From NCBI RefSeq assembly GCF_007997155.1, contig NZ_VORT01000002.1, forward strand, positions 186,001-250,000: a DNA stretch of 64,000 nt, read 5' to 3'. The stretch is from Aequorivita antarctica. GTDB taxonomy: Bacteria > Bacteroidota > Bacteroidia > Flavobacteriales > Flavobacteriaceae. The translations under genes were made by a program, and so were the position numbers. Positions 50,596 through 60,288 of the stretch are shown one piece after another (position 1 is the first letter of the stretch; the number at the start of each line of letters is the position of its first letter). The notes under the pieces were generated by a model, which was given only the letters and a program-made list of their open reading frames with translations, did no database searches and was not told the DNA's origin.

Positions 50596-53127
50596 ATGGC
50601 TGAAGGTGAGAAAATAATCCCTATAAACATTGAAGATGAAATGAAGTCTGCCTACATCGATTATTCGATGTCGGTCATAGTGTCACGTGCGCTGCCAGAT
50701 GTTCGCGATGGAATGAAACCCGTACATAGAAGGGTTTTGTTCGGAATGCACGAACTGGGCATTAAAGCTACGGGCGCTCATAAGAAATCCGCTAGAATTG
50801 TGGGAGAGGTTCTCGGTAAATATCACCCCCATGGTGATACATCAGTTTATGATGCCATGGTGCGTATGGCACAAGAATGGAGCTTGCGATATATGTTGGT
50901 GGATGGTCAAGGTAACTTCGGTTCCGTAGATGGCGATAGCCCTGCAGCAATGCGTTATACTGAAGCAAGAATGCAGAAAATTTCTGAAGATATGCTTGCT
51001 GATATTGACAAAGAAACAGTTGACCATCAATTAAACTTTGATGATACTTTAAAAGAACCAACTGTTCTTCCAACGCGTGTTCCCGGACTTTTGATTAACG
51101 GAGCAAGCGGAATTGCGGTGGGAATGGCAACAAATATGCCGCCTCACAACCTTACGGAAGTTATAAACGGAACTATTGCCTATATTGAGGATAACGATAT
51201 TGATATTGATGGGTTGATGCAGCACATCAAAGCTCCTGATTTTCCAACGGGCGGGACCATTTACGGATACGAAGGTGTTCGTGAAGCCTTCCATACCGGG
51301 CGAGGGCGCGTTGTGATGCGTGCAAAAGCGAGTTTTGAAGAAGTACAGGGACGGGAGTGTATCATCGTTACTGAAATTCCATATCAAGTAAACAAAGCGG
51401 ACATGATTAAAAAGACCGCTGATATGGTAAACGACAAGAAAATTGAGGGCATTTCAAACATCCGTGACGAGAGTGATAGAAATGGGATGCGCATCGTTTA
51501 CATTTTGAAGCGAGATGCCATTCCAAACATTGTTTTAAATACCTTATATAAATTTACAGCATTGCAGTCCAGTTTCAGCGTGAACAATATCGCGTTGGTA
51601 AAAGGAAGGCCACAGATGTTGAATTTGAAAGAATTGATTCATTATTTTGTGGAACACCGCCACGAAGTAGTGGTTCGTCGTACCGAATATTTGCTTCGTA
51701 AAGCTGAGGAACGCGCACATATACTGGAAGGATTGATTATTGCTTCAGATAATATTGACGAAGTAATCCGCTTAATTCGTGCTTCTTCCAATGCCGATGA
51801 GGCAAGAGAGAAATTGATGGAGTCCTTCAAGCTTACAGAAATTCAAGCCAAGGCCATTGTTGAAATGCGTCTTCGTCAGTTGACGGGTCTGGAGCAAGAT
51901 AAACTGCGCACGGAATATGAAGAATTGATGAAAACTATCGGAGATTATAGAGAAATTCTTGCGAGCAAAGAACGCAGAATGCAAATAATCAAAGAAGAAC
52001 TTGAGGAAATTCGCGCAAAATATGGCGATGAGCGACGTTCAGTTATTGAATATGCTGGTGGCGACGTAAGTATTACAGACTTGATTGCGGACGAACAAGT
52101 GGTTTTAACCATTTCGCACGCAGGTTATATTAAACGTACTTCACTTTCAGAATACAAAACCCAAAATAGGGGTGGGGTTGGACAAAAAGCTTCAGCCACG
52201 CGAAATGAAGATTTCTTGGAACACCTATTCGTTGGAACCAATCACCAGTATATGTTGTTCTTCACACAAAAAGGAAAATGTTTCTGGATGCGTGTTTTTG
52301 AAATTCCCGAAGGAACAAGAACTTCAAAAGGAAGAGCTATTCAAAATCTTATAAATATTGAACCGGATGATAAAGTGAAAGCTTTCATCTGTACACAAGA
52401 TTTAAAGGATGAAGATTACATAAACAGTCATTATGTAATTATGGCCACCAAAAAAGGGCAAGTGAAGAAAACACCTTTAGAACAATATTCTAGACCAAGA
52501 ACAAACGGTATCAATGCTATCACTATTCGTGAGGATGATGAATTGCTTGAAGCAAAATTGACAACAGGCAAAAGCCAAGTGATGTTGGCAGTACGCTCAG
52601 GAAAAGCCATTCGTTTTGAAGAGGAAAAAACCAGATCGATGGGAAGAAACGCTTCCGGGGTACGTGGTATTAGGCTCGGTGACAAAAACGACGAGGTTAT
52701 AGGGATGATTGCGGTAGATGAAAATGATTCAGACATACTTGTTGTTTCCGAAAACGGTTATGGAAAACGTTCATCAATTGATGATTACCGAATTACCAAT
52801 CGAGGTGGAAAGGGAGTAAAGACTATTAATATTACCGAAAAAACCGGTAAATTAGTGGCCATAAAAAATGTAACCGATGATGATGATTTGATGATCATCA
52901 ATAAATCTGGTATTGCTATCAGAATGGCTGTTGCAAACCTTCGCGTTATGGGCCGCGCCACACAAGGTGTACGTTTAATAAAGGTAAGGGAAGATGACGC
53001 AATTGCTGCAGTTGCAAAAGCAATGAAGGATGAAGACGAAGAAGACCTAGACTTAGAAATCAGTGACGAAAACAACGATGGCACTAATCTTGATAATAAC
53101 GAAACTCAAACCGAAAATAACGAATAA
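50596..53127 (+). CDS. gyrA: DNA gyrase subunit A
   Basis: The 843-residue protein carries the catalytic tyrosine Tyr121 ([10 protein letters not shown]), the quinolone-region motif [12 protein letters not shown] (78-89) and six C-terminal beta-pinwheel blades. A variant GyrA box, QNRGGVG, is near 522-528. It breaks and rejoins DNA to introduce negative supercoils. At the E. coli Ser83 position it has threonine (Thr82), as in several wild-type bacteria. An acidic C-terminal tail ([14 protein letters not shown]) is present. A TPR gene follows 10 bp later and is probably co-transcribed. Confidence 0.95.
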   Translation: MAEGEKIIPINIEDEMKSAYIDYSMSVIVSRALPDVRDGMKPVHRRVLFGMHELGIKATGAHKKSARIVGEVLGKYHPHGDTSVYDAMVRMAQEWSLRYMLVDGQGNFGSVDGDSPAAMRYTEARMQKISEDMLADIDKETVDHQLNFDDTLKEPTVLPTRVPGLLINGASGIAVGMATNMPPHNLTEVINGTIAYIEDNDIDIDGLMQHIKAPDFPTGGTIYGYEGVREAFHTGRGRVVMRAKASFEEVQGRECIIVTEIPYQVNKADMIKKTADMVNDKKIEGISNIRDESDRNGMRIVYILKRDAIPNIVLNTLYKFTALQSSFSVNNIALVKGRPQMLNLKELIHYFVEHRHEVVVRRTEYLLRKAEERAHILEGLIIASDNIDEVIRLIRASSNADEAREKLMESFKLTEIQAKAIVEMRLRQLTGLEQDKLRTEYEELMKTIGDYREILASKERRMQIIKEELEEIRAKYGDERRSVIEYAGGDVSITDLIADEQVVLTISHAGYIKRTSLSEYKTQNRGGVGQKASATRNEDFLEHLFVGTNHQYMLFFTQKGKCFWMRVFEIPEGTRTSKGRAIQNLINIEPDDKVKAFICTQDLKDEDYINSHYVIMATKKGQVKKTPLEQYSRPRTNGINAITIREDDELLEAKLTTGKSQVMLAVRSGKAIRFEEEKTRSMGRNASGVRGIRLGDKNDEVIGMIAVDENDSDILVVSENGYGKRSSIDDYRITNRGGKGVKTINITEKTGKLVAIKNVTDDDDLMIINKSGIAIRMAVANLRVMGRATQGVRLIKVREDDAIAAVAKAMKDEDEEDLDLEISDENNDGTNLDNNETQTENNE

Positions 53128-53137
53128 ACTTTAACAC

Positions 53138-54397
53138 ATGAAAACACGAATTTTAATAACAGGACTGGCTTTTGTATCTGCTATTTCATTTGCTCAAAAA
53201 AAGGAAATAAAAAAAGCTGAAAAGGCCATACAATCAAACGAATACAGTGAAGCATTAAGCTATTTGAGTGAAGCTGAACCTTTGTTAGGTACAGTCGATA
53301 ATGCCTTAAAAGCACAATATTACGCAGCAAAAGGAGAAGCATTATTAGGTTCCGGTGGTTCAGATTACACTAAATTAAAGGGTGCTGTAGAAGCATTTAG
53401 TAAAGCACTCGAGATGGATCCGAAAATGGAAGCCCAGTTAGCTGGTCCAATACAGAATCTTCGTGCCGCCTTGATTAATAGTGCTGTAAAAGATCAAACC
53501 GCTGGTCAGTACCAAATGGCAACGGATAAACTGTATACTAGTTATAAGTTAACCAAAGATCCTTCCGATTTGTATTATGCTGCTAGCAATGCAGTTAATG
53601 GGAAAGATTATGATTCTGCATTAAAGTATTATCAAATGGTATTGGATTCTGGCTTCACGGGTGAAACCGAAGAATTTGTTGCAACTAATAAAGAAACTGG
53701 TGAAGTGGAAGCTTTTGAAAATGAAAACGTTCGAAATATAGCTGTAAAGTCAGGTCAATTTATTAAGCCTGAAAAACGTGTAACAGAATCTAAAAAAGGT
53801 GAAATTCTTAGAAATATGACCCTTATTTATATTGAAAACGGCGATAACGAAAAAGCAATGGGATTAATGAAGGATGCCCGCGCGGAGAGTCCTAACGATG
53901 TTTATTTAATGCGTGCGGATGCCGATATGAGTTATAAAATGGGTGATATTGCAAGGTATAATGAATTGATGGGCAAAATCGTGGCATCTGACCCTGAAAA
54001 CCCAGAAATCTATTTCAACCTTGGTGTTGGAAGTGCCGAAATAGGCAACAATGAAAAAGCTATTGAGTATTATGAAAAAGCTTTAGAATTAAATCCAGAT
54101 TATGAAGCAGCATTAATTAACATAGCAGTTTTGAAACTTTCTGGCGAAGATGCCTTGGTTGAAGAAATGAACAGCTTAGGAAATTCTAGAGCAGACAATC
54201 AAAAGTATGATCAATTGAAACAACAGCGTAATGACGTATACTCAGATGCGTTGCCGTATTTGGAAAAAGCATTTAAATTGAAGCCAGACAGTCAAGAGGT
54301 TGTTAGAACTTTAATGAACATTTATGGACAACTTGCCGATGATGTAAAATATAAAGAAATGAAAGCTAAACTTGAAGCTTTGGAAAAGCAAGGATAA
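53138..54397 (+). CDS. TPR-repeat protein, secreted
   Basis: The 419-residue protein has a signal peptide ending SFAQ. Several tetratricopeptide repeats are visible: near 25-95 (AIQSNEYSEALSYLSEAEP), around 150-170 (AASNAVNGKDYDSALKYY) and a strong one at 287-330 (PEIYFNLGVGSAEIGNNEKA). It probably holds protein partners in the periplasm. It directly follows gyrA (10 bp), an arrangement I recall in other Flavobacteriaceae. Its partners are unknown. Confidence 0.82.
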   Translation: MKTRILITGLAFVSAISFAQKKEIKKAEKAIQSNEYSEALSYLSEAEPLLGTVDNALKAQYYAAKGEALLGSGGSDYTKLKGAVEAFSKALEMDPKMEAQLAGPIQNLRAALINSAVKDQTAGQYQMATDKLYTSYKLTKDPSDLYYAASNAVNGKDYDSALKYYQMVLDSGFTGETEEFVATNKETGEVEAFENENVRNIAVKSGQFIKPEKRVTESKKGEILRNMTLIYIENGDNEKAMGLMKDARAESPNDVYLMRADADMSYKMGDIARYNELMGKIVASDPENPEIYFNLGVGSAEIGNNEKAIEYYEKALELNPDYEAALINIAVLKLSGEDALVEEMNSLGNSRADNQKYDQLKQQRNDVYSDALPYLEKAFKLKPDSQEVVRTLMNIYGQLADDVKYKEMKAKLEALEKQG

Positions 54398-54414
54398 TAT
54401 TTATTTCAAATATT

Positions 54415-54456
54415 AAAAAAGCAAAACCCCTGAAATTTCAGGGGTTTTGCTTTTTT
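54415..54456. terminator. Bidirectional palindromic terminator
   Basis: A perfect 21-bp palindrome (54415-54435 with 54436-54456) with A/T tracts on both ends. It lies between the convergent TPR and NlpC/P60 genes and touches the stop of the latter. Confidence 0.85.
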
Positions 54457-55204
54457 ATATAATTCTTTTAATTACTCGCAGTTTGTGTGTGTGGTTGCGC
54501 AATTCATAATTAAAAATACCACTGTGGTCCAGCCTGTCAATACGTACTTTTCCGTGGGCGTGAATAATGTAGTTATCTTTCATAATGATGCCCACGTGGG
54601 TGATTTTTCCTTCGTCATTATCAAAAAAAGCTAAATCTCCAGGCTCGCTTTCTTCAATGAAACTCAGCGCTTCGCCCTGTGTTGCTTGTTGACTAGCGTC
54701 GCGGAGTAATTTGTATCCATTCAGTTTGTAAACCATTTGGGTGAAACCACTACAATCAATACCAAATGGAGTTTTGCCTCCCCATAAATAAGGAGTATTT
54801 AGGTAGATTAATGCAGTTTCAATAAGATGTTCCTTAGGAAGTACTTTAGAAATTGACTTTCCTTCAAAATGATGTCTCAAATATTCCGAGGCCGAGATAT
54901 TGCTTCCCAAACAGATAGAAAAAAGTTGATTGTCTGAAGCAGTTACAAAGTCTACCAAATCTGATGAGAGTTTCAATTCCTGTTTTTCAAAATCTGAATA
55001 ATTCTCTTCAGCAATAGTTATATATTGTTTGTTGTCTATCCACCCTTCATAGTTGTCAAAAGCCAAACGGATGCGACTCCATTTTTTACGAGTTTCCAGT
55101 ATTTTGAAATGTTCTCCATAAAGTAGCTGCGTTACCATTTCACTCACATCGGAAGCCTCGGCTCGAAGTGGGACAACGCTTAAATTGCAGATACCGTAAT
55201 CCAT
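54455..55204 (-). CDS. NlpC/P60-family peptidase with SH3-like domains
   Basis: The 249-residue protein has an N-terminal SH3b-like region (about 5-65: VVPLRAEASDVSEMVTQLLYGE and WSRIRLAFDNYEGWI). A C-terminal NlpC/P60 domain (about 125-245) has the catalytic Cys in DCSGFTQ near 150 and two histidines in ITHVGI and IHAHGK. It cuts peptide bonds in peptidoglycan stems. No signal peptide is visible from this start, as is common for this flavobacterial family, so it may act on recycled wall peptides in the cytoplasm or be exported in another way. Confidence 0.88.
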   Translation of the reverse strand: MDYGICNLSVVPLRAEASDVSEMVTQLLYGEHFKILETRKKWSRIRLAFDNYEGWIDNKQYITIAEENYSDFEKQELKLSSDLVDFVTASDNQLFSICLGSNISASEYLRHHFEGKSISKVLPKEHLIETALIYLNTPYLWGGKTPFGIDCSGFTQMVYKLNGYKLLRDASQQATQGEALSFIEESEPGDLAFFDNDEGKITHVGIIMKDNYIIHAHGKVRIDRLDHSGIFNYELRNHTHKLRVIKRII

Positions 55205-55228
55205 TCAGAAATTATTGAAATATACGGT

Positions 55229-56407
55229 TTAGATTCTTTCAATTACCATTGCAGAAGCACCACCACCGCCGTTGCAGATTGCTGCGGCGCCAATTTTAGC
55301 ATCGTTTTGTTTCAAGACATTCAGAAGGGTAATTAAAATACGAACACCACTACAGCCAAGTGGATGCCCCAAAGAAACAGCGCCTCCGTTTACATTTACG
55401 TTGCTATCGTTAAGACCCAAAATTTTCATATTTGCAAGACCTACAACTGCGAATGCTTCGTTGAACTCAAAATAATCTACATCTTTAATATCTAGCCCAG
55501 CTTTAGCAATTGCTTTTGGAAGTGCTTTTGAGGGCGATGTGGTAAACCATTTTGGCTCTTGCGCAGCATCGGCATAACTTTTTATGTAAGCCAAGGGAGT
55601 AAGTCCTAATTCTTTTGCTTTTGCCTCGCTCATCAAAACCATTGCTCCTGCACCGTCATTGATGGTTGATGCATTTGCAGCAGTAACAGTTCCGTCTTTT
55701 GAAAAGGCAGGACGCAAAGTAGAAATCCTGTCCATTTTTACATTTTTGAACTCTTCATCTTCGGAAACTATAACTGGTTCTCCACGACGCTGTGGCACTT
55801 CAACAGGAACAACTTCCTCATTAAATTTTCCATCGGCCCAAGCTTTTGCAGAGCGTTCGTATGATTTTATGGCGAAAGCATCTTGGTCCTCACGAGAGAA
55901 TTTATATTCTGTAGCACATAGATCGGCACAGGTTCCCATTGCGTTATGATCGTAAGCGTCTACCAAACCGTCTTTTTGCATGCCATCAATCAGAGTAGCT
56001 GGCCCAAATTTTGTTCCACTGCGCATATGCACATAATGAGGAATGTTGCTCATACTTTCCATTCCGCCAGCAATTACTACATCGGCATCGCCAAGAGCAA
56101 TAGCTTGTGCAGCATTCATAACGGCTTTCATTCCAGAAGCGCAAACTTTATTAATAGTTGTAGCAGGAACAGTGTCAGGAATACCAGCACCTAAAGCAGC
56201 TTGACGTGCTGGAGCTTGTCCAACACCAGCTTGCACTACGTTGCCCATATAAACTTCTTGCACCAAAGATGGATCAAGATTTATTTTTTCCAATGCACCT
56301 TTTATGGCTGCTGAACCCAATTGGGTTGCAGTTAATGATGAAAGGCCTCCCATAAAACTTCCGATGGGGGTTCTGGCTGCGGATACGATAACTACTTTAT
56401 TACTCAT
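55229..56407 (-). CDS. Acetyl-CoA C-acyltransferase (thiolase)
   Basis: I take the ATG at 56407; the longer frame adds an untypical 24 residues. The 392-residue protein has the active-site Cys in NKVCASGMKAV, GGMESMSN, NEAFA and GGAVSLGHPLG-CSG, and the final catalytic Cys in CNGGGGASA. It condenses two acetyl-CoA or cleaves 3-ketoacyl-CoA in fatty acid or short-chain metabolism. Cytoplasmic tetramer by family. It is 24 bp upstream of the NlpC/P60 gene and may share its transcript. Confidence 0.92.
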   Translation of the reverse strand: MSNKVVIVSAARTPIGSFMGGLSSLTATQLGSAAIKGALEKINLDPSLVQEVYMGNVVQAGVGQAPARQAALGAGIPDTVPATTINKVCASGMKAVMNAAQAIALGDADVVIAGGMESMSNIPHYVHMRSGTKFGPATLIDGMQKDGLVDAYDHNAMGTCADLCATEYKFSREDQDAFAIKSYERSAKAWADGKFNEEVVPVEVPQRRGEPVIVSEDEEFKNVKMDRISTLRPAFSKDGTVTAANASTINDGAGAMVLMSEAKAKELGLTPLAYIKSYADAAQEPKWFTTSPSKALPKAIAKAGLDIKDVDYFEFNEAFAVVGLANMKILGLNDSNVNVNGGAVSLGHPLGCSGVRILITLLNVLKQNDAKIGAAAICNGGGGASAMVIERI

Positions 56408-56488
56408 GCTACTAGTTTTTATATTTGAAATAAGGACTGCGAAATTACGGATTTCCATCTTAAAAATCAATCTTTGCAAGTAATGGTT

Positions 56489-56520
56489 TTGGGATAACTC
56501 GTTCCTTATTTATACCTTTA
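56489..56520 (+). promoter_or_regulatory. Promoter of the PgpH-type gene with both boxes
   Basis: TTG (56489-56491), then 21 nt, then TACCTTTA (56513-56520), which ends 17 nt before the ATG. Confidence 0.55.
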
Positions 56521-56537
56521 CTCTAAGTAATCATTTT

Positions 56538-58583
56538 ATGAAGAACCTTTTTTCTTTGTTCGCCAAAAACCAATCCCTTATTTATAAGGTTTTTCTTTTC
56601 ATAATTTCCACACTCTTAATCATTTATTTATTGCCTAAGGGCGGTCAGTTTAAATATAATTTCCAGAAAGGAAAACCCTGGCAGTATGAAAACCTGTATG
56701 CACCTTTCAGTTTCACAATAAAGAAAAACGAAGATACTTTAAAGAGAGAGCGACAAGAAATTCGAGCCAATGCCATTCCCTATTTTGAATATAATAGTGA
56801 AATAGAGGAAAATGTTATCGAAAACTTCAACAATAATCTTGAAACCAAATATATAGATAGCCTCTATAAAACTCCCGAAAAAGCAATTGAGAGATTAGCC
56901 GATGTTTTTATTTCCGAAGTTTATAAAAATGGCGTTACCGATGAGATTCATACTTACGACGATGATAGGCTTATTTACCTGAAAAAAGGAAACGAGATTG
57001 AAGAACGCAACTATTCCCAATTGTTCAAAAAAGAGAATTTGAACAAAAAGGTACGGGAGTTGGTAGAAAAAAATAAAGTCGAAGACGTTCAGGTGCTTCT
57101 TTACAATCTTTTATACGAAGTTTTTGAACCCAACGTAAAGTTAAATTCAAAACTAACGGAAGCCTCAATAGATGCTGAAATAAAAGCACTTAATCCAAAC
57201 CGCGGAATCATTGAAAAAGGTGGACGTATTATAGCAAAGGGCGAAGTGGTTGAAGGTGATAAATTTCAGATACTGGAATCGTTGAAAGCTGAATTTCAAA
57301 GCCAAATTTGGAGCAAAAACAATTACCTGTGGCTTTTGGTAGGCTATTCTATGCTCGTTTCTTTGGTTTTTTTAATGCTTTTTCTTTTTCTGAAAAATTA
57401 TAGACCATATATATACAACAACAATACAAAAGTAACCTTTATATTCTTCAACATCTTTTTGATGGTTTTCCTTACCACACTTGTATTGAAAGTTCATTCT
57501 GATTATGTTTATGTGGTGCCAATCTGTATTCTGCCGCTTATCCTGAAAGCTTTTTTTGATCCGCGTGTTGGGCTTTTTGTACACGTTTTGACCATACTAT
57601 TGCTTGGCTTTATCGTGCCCAACAGTTTTGAATATATGTTCCTTCAGTTTATTGCAGGAATTGTTACCATTCTTACCGTTTCGGAATTGTATAAAAGAGC
57701 AAACCTGTTTATCTCAGTGGGGCAGATAACGCTGATTTACATTCTTGGTTACTTTGCATTCTTTGTAATCCAAGAAGGAAATATACAAACCCTTCAGTGG
57801 GAAAATTTCGGGTATTTTATCCTTTGTGGTTTGGCCACTCTTTTTGCCCATCCTTTGATTTATTTTTATGAAAAAATATTTGGGTTGGTTTCTGACGTTT
57901 CCTTATTGGAACTGAGCGATACCAATTCAAAATTACTCAAAGAGCTTTCAAACAAAGCTCCTGGAACTTTTCACCATTCATTGAACGTAGCAAATTTAGC
58001 CGAAGCTTCCGCCAATGAAATTGGTGCAAACAGCATGTTGGTTAGGGTAGGGGCACTCTATCACGATGTTGGCAAAATGCTGAATCCTACAATGTTTACT
58101 GAAAACCAAGCCAATTCAATAAACTCACATAACGAATTGGATCCGAAGGAAAGTGCTAAAATAATTATAGATCACGTAATAAAAGGGATAGAAATAGCTC
58201 GAAAAAATAACCTTCCAGACAGAGTGATAGATTTTATACGTACCCATCACGGAACAAGCTTGGTGTATTATTTCTATAAAAAAGAAAGAGAACAACAGGG
58301 CGAGGCCAACAAAGAAGATTTCATCTATCCAGGACCCATTCCTTTTTCAAAAGAAACTGCAATTTTGATGATGGCAGATAGTGTAGAAGCCGCTAGTAAA
58401 AGTTTAAAAGAACCCTCTTCTACAATTATAGACGAGTTTGTTGAAAAGATAATCAACAATCAAATGGCGCAGGGGCAGTTTTTAAATGCGAATATTACTT
58501 TTAAGGAAATTGAGACCATAAAAAAGGTTCTTAAGAAGAAATTGAACAATATCTATCACCTTCGCGTAGAGTATCCGGAATAG
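56538..58583 (+). CDS. PgpH-like HD-domain phosphodiesterase (7TMR-HD)
   Basis: The 681-residue protein has an N-terminal membrane helix, a 7TMR-HDED sensor domain (about 50-275) facing out, seven helices (about 285-470) and a cytoplasmic HD domain (about 490-665) with HHSLNVANLAE, GALYHDVGKM and the distal THHG. In PgpH this domain degrades cyclic di-AMP. It probably sets second-messenger levels in response to a cell-envelope cue. A two-box promoter precedes it. Cyclic di-AMP as substrate is inferred from PgpH. Confidence 0.9.
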   Translation: MKNLFSLFAKNQSLIYKVFLFIISTLLIIYLLPKGGQFKYNFQKGKPWQYENLYAPFSFTIKKNEDTLKRERQEIRANAIPYFEYNSEIEENVIENFNNNLETKYIDSLYKTPEKAIERLADVFISEVYKNGVTDEIHTYDDDRLIYLKKGNEIEERNYSQLFKKENLNKKVRELVEKNKVEDVQVLLYNLLYEVFEPNVKLNSKLTEASIDAEIKALNPNRGIIEKGGRIIAKGEVVEGDKFQILESLKAEFQSQIWSKNNYLWLLVGYSMLVSLVFLMLFLFLKNYRPYIYNNNTKVTFIFFNIFLMVFLTTLVLKVHSDYVYVVPICILPLILKAFFDPRVGLFVHVLTILLLGFIVPNSFEYMFLQFIAGIVTILTVSELYKRANLFISVGQITLIYILGYFAFFVIQEGNIQTLQWENFGYFILCGLATLFAHPLIYFYEKIFGLVSDVSLLELSDTNSKLLKELSNKAPGTFHHSLNVANLAEASANEIGANSMLVRVGALYHDVGKMLNPTMFTENQANSINSHNELDPKESAKIIIDHVIKGIEIARKNNLPDRVIDFIRTHHGTSLVYYFYKKEREQQGEANKEDFIYPGPIPFSKETAILMMADSVEAASKSLKEPSSTIIDEFVEKIINNQMAQGQFLNANITFKEIETIKKVLKKKLNNIYHLRVEYPE

Positions 58584-58735
58584 TTAAATCCGGATACAAT
58601 TTCAAATATTTTCTTAGATTGATTTTCTTTTAAATTCAAAAAAATGAAGGAAATAAAGCCGTGGGAAATAAGCGAACCATAAATTAATTTAATGCTTATG
58701 ATATAAAATATAAATAAAAATTTATAAAAAGGTTT

Positions 58736-58762
58736 TTGGAAATTTGTCGCGTTGATAATTTG
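58736..58762 (+). promoter_or_regulatory. Possible promoter of the DAB operon
   Basis: TTG (58736-58738), then 17 nt, then TAATTTG (58756-58762), one base short of TAnnTTTG. It is followed by a small TGATAA/TTATCA hairpin that could be a regulator site. The ATG is 45 nt downstream. Confidence 0.35.
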
Positions 58763-58806
58763 GTTATCAGCTCAAAATTTCAATTTTTTAAAAAACCTTA
58801 AAAATT

Positions 58807-60288
58807 ATGCAGGTCACCCTGAAACAACCCACCAACCCACAATTACTTCACAGCCCTCAAACCACCAACCATTTAAACATTTTTACATTCGTTCCTCTCT
58901 TAATTTGGTTACTTTTCGCTGTCAATCTTCTAACAATTATTTATTTTTTTCCACAAACACCTTCTTGGTATTGGGAGGACGTTTTCAGAATTAATGGATT
59001 TACCATTTTAATTTGGACAACAGTTACATTTTTTAGCGCCATTGTAAGTAATTACTCGAAAAATTATTTAAAAGGATTTTCCCATCAACTGGGTTTCACG
59101 CTCCACAGTTTGGGATTTTTATTTTCAGTAATGCTTCTCGTAATGTCCAACCACATTATACCTTTTATAGGTTCGTGGTTGCTAATGGGAATATTTATGG
59201 CGCAATTAATAGGAATAAACAGGTCTTGGGCAGAGGCCCGGCAAGCAGCTAAATACGCTCAAAAGTATTTTCTATTGGGCACTTTATTTCTTGGAGCAGG
59301 ATTAATCCTTTTAGCTACGCAAACCGACACCTATAATATTGAAGGTATTATTCCCAAACTTAGCCTACTTCCTGCCCACATAAAAATAGTTGCTGCTGTA
59401 TGTATTATTATGGCTGCAATAATCCAATCTGCAATGTACCCTTTTCAGCGGTGGTTGCTTTCAGCTATGACTTCGCCAACTCCAGCTTCGGCACTTATGC
59501 ACGCTGGTTTTGTGAATGGCGCCGGAATATTACTCGCATTTTTTTCGACACTGCTTTTTGAATCACACACACTAACACTTCTGTTTATAATTGGCGGAAT
59601 TACTGCTGTAACGGCACAGTTCACGAAATTGCTTCAAGTGAACGTAAAACAAAAACTGGCTTGTTCCACAATTGCCCAAATGGGTTTTATGATTATGCAA
59701 TGCGGATTGGGTTTTTTCAATGCTGCCGTAGCCCACCTTATTTTGCACGGATTTTATAAGGCTTATTTGTTTCTTTCTTCGGGTGAAGAAATTCAACAAA
59801 CTAATCCCACAAAGCCCTATAAAATTGTAATTACACCATTACAAACTTTAGTTGTACTACTGTTTGGAGCTATGGGAGCTGTACTTTTTTCATATCTCAC
59901 AGGAAAAGGAACGGCAATGGATAGCGGAATAATACTAACGCTTATTGTAGCAATAACGGTTGGTCAGATAACTTACAATATTGTGAAACAGGAGATTTTT
60001 TCATCCATTCAAAAAATCGTTTTTCCGATACTGCTTTTTACCATTGGCATTGTGCTTTATGCAATGCTATACAACGCTGTAACAATCTTAATGGCAGACA
60101 TGCCAATGGTTGATGCGCCAGTGTCTATCTCCGCAGCACATATCATCTTCGGAATCATTTTCCTAATCGGTTTCTTTATAATGAAACTAGGTGTTTATAG
60201 GAAAGTGCCGTGGCTCTATGTAAAATTGATGAACGATTCACAACCTTATAAAAAAACCATTCTAACTTCAAATAAGAAATCTTTATAA
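58807..60288 (+). CDS. dabB: DabB-like proton-translocating membrane subunit (NuoL/MrpA-type)
   Basis: The 493-residue protein has about thirteen membrane helices of the Proton_antipo_M fold, with conserved HPP-free core segments such as SAMYPFQRWLLSAMTSPTPASALMHAGFVNGAGI (195-225). It resembles NuoL-type subunits but sits next to DabA (DUF2309), not in a Nuo operon. In DAB systems, DabB couples cation flow to CO2 hydration by DabA, trapping bicarbonate inside. Its stop overlaps the dabA start by one base (TAATG). The gene name follows this context. Confidence 0.88.
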   Translation: MQVTLKQPTNPQLLHSPQTTNHLNIFTFVPLLIWLLFAVNLLTIIYFFPQTPSWYWEDVFRINGFTILIWTTVTFFSAIVSNYSKNYLKGFSHQLGFTLHSLGFLFSVMLLVMSNHIIPFIGSWLLMGIFMAQLIGINRSWAEARQAAKYAQKYFLLGTLFLGAGLILLATQTDTYNIEGIIPKLSLLPAHIKIVAAVCIIMAAIIQSAMYPFQRWLLSAMTSPTPASALMHAGFVNGAGILLAFFSTLLFESHTLTLLFIIGGITAVTAQFTKLLQVNVKQKLACSTIAQMGFMIMQCGLGFFNAAVAHLILHGFYKAYLFLSSGEEIQQTNPTKPYKIVITPLQTLVVLLFGAMGAVLFSYLTGKGTAMDSGIILTLIVAITVGQITYNIVKQEIFSSIQKIVFPILLFTIGIVLYAMLYNAVTILMADMPMVDAPVSISAAHIIFGIIFLIGFFIMKLGVYRKVPWLYVKLMNDSQPYKKTILTSNKKSL